Source: Bradyrhizobiaceae bacterium (lineage in GTDB: Bacteria; Pseudomonadota; Alphaproteobacteria; Rhizobiales; Hyphomicrobiaceae). Taken from it: a stretch of 6,331 bases of DNA. The translations under genes and the position numbers were made by a program. Below the pieces are notes generated by a model. It did no database searches, was not told the DNA's origin, and saw only the letters and a program-made list of their open reading frames with translations. Numbering within the stretch: position 1 is the stretch's first letter; every line of letters begins with the position of its first letter. The DNA lies in assembly GCA_947475855.1 (NCBI GenBank), contig CANJPN010000375.1, forward strand, positions 1-6,331, written 5' to 3'. Below are positions 1 through 6,058 of this stretch, in pieces.

Positions 1-368
1 AGCTGGCGTTGCGCCTGCCGTCCCTCAATTCCGGGGATAGCCGCATTGAGCGCGTCGCGCATCAGTGGAAAGTAGTCCGCGCCACGGATCGCGGCGACGT
101 CCTTCTTGCCCTGCGGATCGACCAGATCGGCCTGAACCGGCACATCGAGCACGAGGCTGTGCTGCCAGAAGGCGGGGATGCCATTTCGCAAAATGTCCGT
201 GAAGAGGACCACTAGAAAGGCCGCAGTGATGCCAAGCGCAACCAGGCCATAGGCACGGAAGCGGGCCTCTCGAGCGTAGCGCCGCTTCACGCGCCTCAAC
301 GCTTCGGGAGAATCGATGTCGAGGCGCCGCACTGAGGGCGAAAAGCCAGAATTGGTGGCGTCAGTCAT
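1..368 (-). CDS. pstA: Phosphate ABC transporter permease PstA, N-terminal part (cut by window edge)
   Basis: This is the first 122 codons of PstA, one of the two inner-membrane permeases of the Pst high-affinity phosphate importer; the rest lies beyond base 1. Reading from the ATG at 368, the frame is open to the edge. The N-terminus is cytoplasmic and rich in arginine (VRRLDIDSPEALRRVKRRYA, residues 13-32). One membrane segment follows at about residues 39-58, and then a periplasmic stretch begins (GIPAFWQHSLVLDV). This arrangement matches the extra N-terminal domain (DUF3333 type) found in proteobacterial PstA. The start codon overlaps the pstC stop by 8 bases (ATGACTGA on the minus strand), with GGGA six bases upstream as a ribosome site, so translation is probably coupled to pstC. 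The conserved permease core is not visible, so identity rests on the N-terminus and on operon position. Confidence 0.88.
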   Translation of the reverse strand, partial: MTDATNSGFSPSVRRLDIDSPEALRRVKRRYAREARFRAYGLVALGITAAFLVVLFTDILRNGIPAFWQHSLVLDVPVQADLVDPQGKKDVAAIRGADYFPLMRDALNAAIPGIEGRQAQRQ

Positions 369-1761
369 ACTGTTCCCGGTATTTCTTGACCACGCGCATC
401 GCGATCACGTTTAGCATCAAGGTGACGAAGAACAGCACGAAGCCGAGTGCGAAGGCCGCAAGCGTCTTGGCGCTATCGAACTCCTGGTCACCGACGAGGA
501 TGGTCTTGATCTGAACGGTAATCGTGGTGACGGCGTCCAGTGGATTGAGGGTGAGGTTCGCGGCCAGACCGGCGGCCATCACGACGATCATCGTCTCACC
601 GACAGCGCGGCTTATCGCCAGCATGAAGGCCGAGACTATTCCGGGAAGAGCAGCAGGGAGGATCACTTGCTTGATCGTTTCCGACTTCGTCGCGCCGAGT
701 GCATAGGCGCCATCGCGCAGTGATTGAGGCACTGCATTGATCACGTCGTCGGTCAACGAGGACACGAAGGGGATAATCATCATCCCCATGACGAGACCGG
801 CAGCCAGGGCGCTCTCTGACGCGATATCCAAGCCCATCGTCTGGCCCCAGCCGCGGATCAGAGGTGCTACCGTCAGAGCGGCAAAGAAGCCCAGAACAAC
901 GGTCGGAACACCAGCCAATATTTCGAGCAATGGCTTGGCAACAGCGCGAAAACGGGGACCGGCGTATTCCGACAAATAGATTGCGGAGTAGAGACCAAGG
1001 GGGCCAGCAACGCAGATCGCGATGAACGTAATCAGCAGCGTTCCGGTCAGTAGAGGGATGAAGCCGAATGCCGTTTTGATGTCACCCTGATCGGCGCGAA
1101 GCGCTGCTTGCGGGTTCCATTCGGTACCGAACAGGAACTGCGTGACGGTCGGCTTGCCCTTCAAGGCGGGATCGAAGAAGAAGCGATACGTCTCGAAAGC
1201 GACCGAGAACACGATGCCGATGGTGGTCAAAACGGCGACGGCAGCGCACAACACGAGAACGACCAGAACAAGCCGCTCGAATGCATTGCGGGCACGAAAC
1301 GATACGCTGATCCGACCGAGAACGACCCCAAGGCCGGTGAGGCCAGCGGCGAGACCGCCTGCGAAGATAGACCAGCTCCCGATGCGCCCGGCGGAAGAAT
1401 AGTAGTCGGCGGCACTCTTCAGCTCCGGGCTTACCGCGCCGGAGTGCTGTCCAGCGACAACATTGAAGATGTCACGAAGGGCGGAGCTGCGCTTCAGGGC
1501 ATCGCCCGCGACATCAGCAGCATAGAAAGACAACGCGCCTGCCTCCAGCCATTTCTGAAGTAGGGGCATTGCTATGAGATAGGTCAGAAGCATCGGCACG
1601 AACACGGCGCTCGCCGCCAGGAGGCCGTGATAAGAAGGCAGTGAATGCATGGAAACCAGGCTGCTGCCGGTTGCCCCCGTCATGGCCACAGCACGGCTAC
1701 GCGCCAGGAAGTATGACGCCATCACGACGAGCGCGAGAACCGAGAAATATATACCGGACAT
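361..1761 (-). CDS. pstC: Phosphate ABC transporter permease PstC
   Basis: PstC pairs with PstA to form the membrane channel of the PstSCAB phosphate importer. The protein has 466 residues, much longer than the roughly 320 of E. coli PstC, because it carries the extra N-terminal region usual in alphaproteobacteria. That region has membrane segments near residues 3-22, 44-68, 125-150 and 163-190. The ABC permease core follows, with segments around FIPLLTGTLLITFIAICVAG, LLEILAGVPTVVLGFFAAL and ALAAGLVMGMMIIPFVSSL. The cytoplasmic EAA loop, which contacts the ATPase PstB, is clear at about 350-375 (DGAYALGATKSETIKQ then ILPAALPG). I chose the ATG at 1761 because AAGGG sits 7 bases upstream. A GTG at 1779 would add six residues (MAEGPQ) and is the main alternative. 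It is the second gene of the operon, 113 bases after pstS and overlapping pstA by 8 bases. Confidence 0.95.
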   Translation of the reverse strand: MSGIYFSVLALVVMASYFLARSRAVAMTGATGSSLVSMHSLPSYHGLLAASAVFVPMLLTYLIAMPLLQKWLEAGALSFYAADVAGDALKRSSALRDIFNVVAGQHSGAVSPELKSAADYYSSAGRIGSWSIFAGGLAAGLTGLGVVLGRISVSFRARNAFERLVLVVLVLCAAVAVLTTIGIVFSVAFETYRFFFDPALKGKPTVTQFLFGTEWNPQAALRADQGDIKTAFGFIPLLTGTLLITFIAICVAGPLGLYSAIYLSEYAGPRFRAVAKPLLEILAGVPTVVLGFFAALTVAPLIRGWGQTMGLDIASESALAAGLVMGMMIIPFVSSLTDDVINAVPQSLRDGAYALGATKSETIKQVILPAALPGIVSAFMLAISRAVGETMIVVMAAGLAANLTLNPLDAVTTITVQIKTILVGDQEFDSAKTLAAFALGFVLFFVTLMLNVIAMRVVKKYREQYD

Positions 1762-1828
1762 CTGGGGCCCTTCAGCCACTCTCGTGCGCTACGACTACAG
1801 ATCGTTTGCGTACCTTCGGGAAGCAAAG

Positions 1829-1875
1829 GATCAAGACCGGAAGCCTATGGGCCTCCGGTCTCGACGTCATTGATC
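1829..1875 (-). promoter_or_regulatory. Strong hairpin between pstS and pstC
   Basis: On the minus strand, GACCGGAGGCC pairs with GGCTTCCGGTC (plus 1850-1860 with 1835-1845) around a 4-base loop. All 11 positions pair if one G-U is allowed; on the plus strand that position is an A-C mismatch, so the fold favours the pst transcript. An outer arm, GATCAA with TTGATC (1870-1875 with 1829-1834), adds 6 bp across a 9-base internal loop and touches the pstS stop codon. No run of T follows the stem, so it does not look like a complete intrinsic terminator. Hairpins in this position in binding-protein operons can protect the receptor mRNA or partly stop transcription, giving more receptor than permease. 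That role is inferred. Confidence 0.6.
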
Positions 1876-2930
1876 TACTTCACGTCTGCTTCCGTGAGGG
1901 ATTTCATCGCGACTGCATTCTTCGCGATGGCCTCGGCTTCAGCCTTCGGCAGAGCCACCAGCCCCTTGCGCGCCAGGTAGCCGTCCTTGGACATTGCCTT
2001 CGCAGAGACGTACTCGGCAACGAATTTCTCGATGCCGGGGATCACGCCAACGTGCTGCTTCTTCACGTAGACGAAGAGCGGCCGAGCGCCTTTATACTTG
2101 GCCGAAGAAATCGTGTCATAGGTCGGCTCAACACCGTCGATCGACACGCCAACCAGCTTGGCGGTGTTCTCATCGAGGAACGAGAAGCCGAAGATACCGA
2201 AAGCGTTCTTGTTGGCCTCGAGTTTCTGGACGATCACGTTGTCGTTCTCGCCAGCTTCGACGTAGGCGCCATCCTTGCGGAGAGACTTCCAGGCTGCATC
2301 GAACGCCTTGGCGTCCTTCTTCTGCAGGTCCTTCATCGCCGGAATGCTGGCCGCGCCGACCTCCATGAACAACTCGTGGAAGCTATCACGCGTGCCCGAC
2401 GTGGGCGGGGGGCCAAGAACTTCAATCTTGATGTTCGGCAGCGACTTGTCGATGTCGGACCAGTTCTTGTTCGGATTGGCGACCAAGGCTCCGTCAGCGC
2501 CGGGGACCTTTTCGGCGAGCGCAAGGAACACCTGTGCGAGCGTCAACTTGATCGCCGAGCCGGCCTTCGCGTGGGCCAGCGTCAGTCCGTCGATGCCGAC
2601 CTTGACCTCGACGACGTCCTTGACACCGTTCTTCTGACAGTCCGAAAACTCGCCGCTCTTGATGGCGCGCGAAGCGTTCGTCAGGTCCGGATGCGCGGGG
2701 CCTACGCCGGCGCAGAAGAGCTTCATTCCACCGCCCGTGCCGGTGGATTCAACCACCGGGGTCTTGCCGCCGCCGGTCTTGCCGAACTGCTCGGCAACGG
2801 CCGTGGTAAAGGGATAGACCGTCGAGGAGCCGACGATCCGGATCTGGTCGCGCTGTGCGAGTGCAGGCGCAGCGAAGGCGAGGCCGCCAACGGCTGCCAC
2901 CGCCGTGAGCGTCAAAATCTTGTGGGTCAC
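1875..2930 (-). CDS. pstS: Phosphate-binding periplasmic protein PstS
   Basis: PstS captures phosphate in the periplasm and delivers it to PstCA. The protein has 351 residues, the usual size. Residues 1-25 form a Sec signal peptide ending ALA, with cleavage expected before Q26. The mature protein opens with IRIVGSSTVYPF (30-41), the first phosphate-binding loop. ESTGTGGG (61-68), ASRAIK (86-91) and TSGTRD (177-182) supply the other typical ligand contacts. Only two cysteines exist, C73 and C98, possibly forming a disulfide. The start is the GTG at 2930, because a near-perfect AGGAGG lies 6 bases upstream and this start gives a clean signal peptide. An ATG at 2972 would add 14 non-signal-like residues and overrun the ribosome site. 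It is the first gene of the pst operon in this window, and induction by phosphate starvation through PhoB is expected from the family. Confidence 0.95.
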   Translation of the reverse strand: MTHKILTLTAVAAVGGLAFAAPALAQRDQIRIVGSSTVYPFTTAVAEQFGKTGGGKTPVVESTGTGGGMKLFCAGVGPAHPDLTNASRAIKSGEFSDCQKNGVKDVVEVKVGIDGLTLAHAKAGSAIKLTLAQVFLALAEKVPGADGALVANPNKNWSDIDKSLPNIKIEVLGPPPTSGTRDSFHELFMEVGAASIPAMKDLQKKDAKAFDAAWKSLRKDGAYVEAGENDNVIVQKLEANKNAFGIFGFSFLDENTAKLVGVSIDGVEPTYDTISSAKYKGARPLFVYVKKQHVGVIPGIEKFVAEYVSAKAMSKDGYLARKGLVALPKAEAEAIAKNAVAMKSLTEADVK

Positions 2931-3459
2931 TTGGAACCTCCTGTCAGCAAAGCAATGGTGACTTTGCCGCATTGGACAGCAGCGCAGCGCGCCGGGCGCT
3001 CTCAGCGCCGCCCTCCTGTTAGCCGGGCTGTGCGACAGTGCCGTGATATCGCAAACTGTTCAGAGGATTGGATTGTCCGGCATTCTCCTGGTCGGATGAA
3101 CGTGTCAGTCTTGTGGATGCAATAACCCCGGCCTCTGGGCCTATTTATCAACGAGTTATGCTATCCGACGCCCTAACCGATATGGCCGGATTCCCGGTTC
3201 AACACCCCGCCCCCGATCCACCCCTTAGTGCGAAAGAAATATATGGGTTTGGGAGCTTTGAGGGGCACATGGCAAAACATCGGGACTTGGAGTCTCCGTT
3301 GGGGAGCACGAAGAAATATGCACCCAAGGCTGTTCCCGCTGCATAAGTATACAGCATCTCAACACCAACTCTCCCTCAAACCTCTTTTATGTCAATGATA
3401 TATCCGTGGCACGCGAGTTGCTCTGGCTACTCGCCTTCTGGGATAGGGGATCGGGTTCA
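2931..3459. other. Divergent intergenic region between pstS and the Bug-type receptor gene
   Basis: About 530 bases that must hold the promoters for both directions. No convincing gene is seen. The stretch from roughly 3180 to 3420 is poorer in GC (about 52% by hand count) than the flanking genes, as expected for promoter DNA. A perfect 6-bp hairpin, GGCGCT-CTC-AGCGCC, lies at 2995-3009 in the expected pstS leader. CTGT-GCG-ACAG, a short inverted repeat, is at 3028-3038. AAGAAATAT occurs twice, at 3234-3242 and 3311-3319. Scattered TGTC half-sites exist, but no pair with the 11-base tandem spacing of a Pho box was found. No -35/-10 pair is clear enough to call. Confidence 0.6.
2937..2942 (-). 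promoter_or_regulatory. Ribosome binding site that fixes the pstS GTG start
   Basis: AGGAGG on the minus strand, followed by T as in the consensus, with 6 bases before the GTG at 2930. It is the strongest Shine-Dalgarno sequence noticed in the window. It decides the start in favour of GTG over the upstream in-frame ATG at 2972. Confidence 0.85.
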
Positions 3460-4497
3460 ATGCAAGTGAAAATGAATATGTGGCACCTGACGGCCGGGGT
3501 CGCCTGCCTTCTGGCATCGGCGGTGCCTGCCGTCGCCGATCCGGTCGCGGATTTCTACAAGGGAAAGACCCTTCGCATCGTCATCGGCTACGCCGCAGGC
3601 GGCGGCTACGATCTCTACGGCCGTGTGTTCGCTGAACAGTTCGGGAAATATCTGCCGGGGAAACCCACGGTGATCGCGCAGAACATGCCGGGCGCCGGCA
3701 GTTTCGTCGCAGCCAAATATCTTCACGACGTCGCACCGAAGGATGGCACAGCCTTCGGCTGCGTCTCGCAGACACTGCCACTCGACGCCGTCATGTCGGG
3801 TCAGAAGGAAATCGACGTGACGGCACTGCCCTACCTGGGCCGCCTCGTCGACAACACCGACATCGGACTTGCCACGCCCGGTGCGCCGTTCTCCACGTAT
3901 GCCGATGCACGCAAAGAAGAGATCGTCGTCGGAGCGACCGGCGGTGCCTCCCCCGGCTATCTCGTGCCGGCGGCGCTACTCGCTCATGGCGGCGCAAAAT
4001 TCAAGATCGTGTCCGGCTACGGCGGCAGCAACGACGTGTTGCTGGCTATGGAGCGCAAAGAAGTGCAGCTCGTCGGCTCAATCGGCCTGCCAAGCGTCCT
4101 GCAGCGCAATTCCGCATGGATTCTGGAGCGCAAGGCCCCGGTACTCTACCAGACCGCGTTAAAGCGGCATCCGCTGCTGCCGCACGTGCCGACAATCGGA
4201 GAACTCGGCGTAACGGAGGAGGGCACCGCCGTTCTGCGCGCCATCGCGGCATCGTCCGATGTCGGACGCGCCATCATCACCACGCCCGGCGTACCACCCG
4301 AGAGGCTGGCCGCACTGCGCAAGGCATTCCTGGCGATGGTGTCAGATCCGGACTTCCTCGATCTGATGAAAAAGCGCTCACTCGAAATCGGGCCGGCGCC
4401 GGGAGCGGACATCGACGCCATCGTCCGCGACGTCGTCAAGACACCGCGCCCCGTACTCGACAAGATCCAGGCCATCGTCAAGTCCGCCGCCAAATAG
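3460..4497 (+). CDS. Bug/TctC-family periplasmic substrate-binding protein
   Basis: This is a receptor of the tripartite tricarboxylate transporter type (TctC, also called Bug proteins), which binds small organic acids or related compounds in the periplasm. The protein has 345 residues, slightly above the usual 320-330. Residues 1-26 are a signal peptide (basic start, hydrophobic core, AVA before D27). Family marks are TLRIVIGYAAGGGYD (37-51, the first strand and ligand loop with its aspartate), NMPGAGSFVAAKYL, PKDGTAFG, YGGSNDVLLAMERKEVQ and PHVPTIGELG. The ligand cannot be told from sequence. I chose the ATG at 3460, with GGGGA ten bases upstream. ATGs at 3472 and 3478 are possible, and the GTG at 3406 would bury the signal peptide behind 18 extra residues. 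No TctA or TctB membrane gene is in the window, so this is an orphan receptor here. It probably shares a transcript with the downstream monooxygenase. Confidence 0.9.
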   Translation: MQVKMNMWHLTAGVACLLASAVPAVADPVADFYKGKTLRIVIGYAAGGGYDLYGRVFAEQFGKYLPGKPTVIAQNMPGAGSFVAAKYLHDVAPKDGTAFGCVSQTLPLDAVMSGQKEIDVTALPYLGRLVDNTDIGLATPGAPFSTYADARKEEIVVGATGGASPGYLVPAALLAHGGAKFKIVSGYGGSNDVLLAMERKEVQLVGSIGLPSVLQRNSAWILERKAPVLYQTALKRHPLLPHVPTIGELGVTEEGTAVLRAIAASSDVGRAIITTPGVPPERLAALRKAFLAMVSDPDFLDLMKKRSLEIGPAPGADIDAIVRDVVKTPRPVLDKIQAIVKSAAK

Positions 4498-4500
4498 GAA

Positions 4501-4614
4501 GACTGTCGAGTAGCGGCACATCCTCCACCGTCGCGGCCCAGCTTTCGAGAGGGGCCCCGGCCGTCCTGCGTACTCGCTTTCGATGTTGCCGTCAGGTCGG
4601 TCCACTCGATAGTC
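4501..4614 (+). promoter_or_regulatory. Candidate structured leader RNA before the monooxygenase gene
   Basis: Almost the whole 129-base gap after the receptor stop can fold as a nested structure. The outer stem pairs GACTGTCGAGT (4501-4511) with ACTCGATAGTC (4604-4614), 11 bp with one G-U. The next stem pairs CGGCACATC (4514-4522) with GATGTTGCCG (4582-4591), 9 bp with one bulged T. Inside, GGCCC (4535-4539) can pair with GGGCC (4552-4556). The outer stem closes just before the purine-rich CCGGGG at 4618-4623 and the first ATG at 4627. No known riboswitch class is recognised. It could be a regulatory leader, an mRNA stability element or chance folding of GC-rich sequence. Confidence 0.35.
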
Positions 4615-4626
4615 TCACCGGGGTCA

Positions 4627-6006
4627 ATGCGACTTCGCAGCCCTGCCAATATGGAGCGCCCCTTGCCCGAAAAGATGCACCTCGCCGTCGACATCTCGTA
4701 CACGCATCTCGATGGCCGCTGGCGGATGCCGGGATCGTGGACCGGGCGGACGTATCCCGACCTCGACGTCTACGAGGAAATGGCGCGGATCGCGGAGCGC
4801 GGCCTGATCGACATGCTGTTTTTCGGCGACGGAACCGGCATTCCCGACAACTGGGCTGGCAATCGCGACGAAGCCGTGCGGTGGGGCATCGGCTGGCCGC
4901 GCCATGACATGAGCCCCGTCGTGACCGCCATGTCGCGGGTGACGAAGCACATCGGCTTTGGCCTGACCTACGCCTCAACCTTCATGCATCCGTTCTACAT
5001 CGCGCGGCTGATGAACTCGCTCGATCACGTCACCAACGGTCGCATCGCCTACAACGTGATCACGTCCAACCGGCCCGCGGATGCGGCCAACTACGGCTTC
5101 GATGCGCTGATGGAGCACGGCGCGCGATACGATCGCATGGAAGAGTTCATCGACGTCTGCCGCGCGTTATGGGACAGCGTCGAGCCCGATGCCTTCGTTT
5201 GGGACCGGGCATCCGGGCTCGTCGTAGGCGATCCTTCGAAAGTGCGAGCCATCGACCACATAGGCAAGTTCTTCAAGGTTCGCGGGCCGCTCAATTGCAT
5301 GCCCTCCCCGCAGCGGCATCCCGTGCTGATCCAGGCAGGATCATCACCTCGCGGCATCAAGGCTTCTGCATATATCGCGGATCACATCTTTGCCCGCTGG
5401 CCGCCACTTTCCGCCAAAGCACAACATCGCGCCGAACTCGACAAGTGGCTGGTCGAATTCAAGCGCGACAAGAGCAAGGTCGGAATCCTGTGGGGCGTCG
5501 GGCTCGTCGTCGCGGAGACGGAAGCGGAGGCCAAGGCACGGCGCGAAGGGCTGCTAACGATGATCCCGCCGGAAGCCGTCGGCCCCTACCTGTCGCACAA
5601 TTCCGGATACGACTTCTCAGGTCTTCCCGACCGGGTTGTGCTTGCCGAGGTGCAGGAGCAGATCGTCAAGGCCAATGCTTCGCCGACCGGCTTCGTGTTC
5701 CGGCTCATGCGCGATCTCGGCAAGGATACGGTCATGTCGAAGAAGGATTTCTTCGAGTATGGCCTTCGCACGGCGACGAACTACGACCGCACGTACGCTG
5801 GAACGCCTGCGCAGATGGCGGACGTCCTGGAGGAGCACTTCGAAGCAGGCGGAAGCCGCGGTGGCTTCATGATCGTTCACCCGCAAGCCGTGCCTCGTGA
5901 CATCCTATCCGTGGTCGATCTGCTGATTCCCGAGTTACAGCGGCGCGGCCGCTTCCGCACGAGATACGACGGGCGCACGCTGAAGGAGAACCTCGTCAGC
6001 ACCTAG
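4627..6006 (+). CDS. Luciferase-like FMN-dependent monooxygenase (NtaA/SnaA/DszA class)
   Basis: This is a class C flavin monooxygenase that would use reduced FMN, supplied by a separate reductase, and O2 to oxidise a small organic substrate in the cytoplasm. At 459 residues it is full length for the group that contains nitrilotriacetate, DszA-type sulfone and dimethyl sulfide monooxygenases. The TIM barrel begins with HLAVDIS (18-24). Family marks are LIDMLFFGDG (60-69), STFMHPFYIARLMNSLDHVT (117-136), NGRIAYNVITS then DAANYG (137-157), and PVLIQAGSS around Q236-S240, which helps hold the flavin phosphate. The substrate is unknown. The start is uncertain: ATG 4627 has GGGG only 3 bases upstream, while ATGs at 4651 and 4675 lack good ribosome sites, although 4675 lies right at the first strand. 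It follows the Bug receptor by 129 bases on the same strand. No flavin reductase gene is in the window. Confidence 0.92.
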   Translation: MRLRSPANMERPLPEKMHLAVDISYTHLDGRWRMPGSWTGRTYPDLDVYEEMARIAERGLIDMLFFGDGTGIPDNWAGNRDEAVRWGIGWPRHDMSPVVTAMSRVTKHIGFGLTYASTFMHPFYIARLMNSLDHVTNGRIAYNVITSNRPADAANYGFDALMEHGARYDRMEEFIDVCRALWDSVEPDAFVWDRASGLVVGDPSKVRAIDHIGKFFKVRGPLNCMPSPQRHPVLIQAGSSPRGIKASAYIADHIFARWPPLSAKAQHRAELDKWLVEFKRDKSKVGILWGVGLVVAETEAEAKARREGLLTMIPPEAVGPYLSHNSGYDFSGLPDRVVLAEVQEQIVKANASPTGFVFRLMRDLGKDTVMSKKDFFEYGLRTATNYDRTYAGTPAQMADVLEEHFEAGGSRGGFMIVHPQAVPRDILSVVDLLIPELQRRGRFRTRYDGRTLKENLVST

Positions 6007-6021
6007 CTCGACGCATCAATA

Positions 6022-6051
6022 GCAGGGAGGATGCACGAAGCGTCCTCCCGC
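6022..6051. terminator. Hairpin between convergent genes, likely two-way terminator
   Basis: GGGAGGATGC (6025-6034) pairs with GCGTCCTCCC (6040-6049) around the loop ACGAA: 10 bp with one G-U on the plus strand and one A-C mismatch on the minus strand. GC at 6022-6023 can add two more pairs with GC at 6050-6051 past a bulged A. It sits within the 52 bases between the monooxygenase stop (6006) and the stop of the opposing gene (6059). Neither side has a strong T run, so its efficiency is doubtful. The call rests on the stem and its position. Confidence 0.55.
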
Positions 6052-6058
6052 ACGCGCA

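Noticed and set aside
1641..3125. A 494-codon plus-strand open frame opposite pstS
   Set aside because: It is antisense to pstS and the start of pstC, which are both clearly real. Long opposite frames are common in GC-rich genes, and its product has no family features.
3068..3346. A 92-codon plus-strand open frame in the divergent intergenic region
   Set aside because: It starts with TTG without a ribosome site, has no recognisable domain, lies in lower-GC promoter-like DNA, and shows an ordinary mix of residues. The inner ATG at 3158 also lacks a good ribosome site.
3387..3405. AT-rich stretch with ATGATATAT as a -10 box for the receptor gene
   Set aside because: No acceptable -35 hexamer at 16-18 bases upstream, so the promoter call would rest on AT content alone.
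3472..3534. Lipoprotein signal in the Bug-type receptor (cysteine at residue 16)
   Set aside because: The residues before the cysteine (G-V-A) do not fit a lipobox, and the hydrophobic core continues past it to a normal AVA cleavage site.
4116..4907. A 263-codon plus-strand frame spanning the receptor-monooxygenase gap
   Set aside because: It overlaps two well-supported genes in another frame, and its product is arginine-rich and low in complexity, typical of a shadow frame. It therefore does not make the 4498-4626 gap coding.
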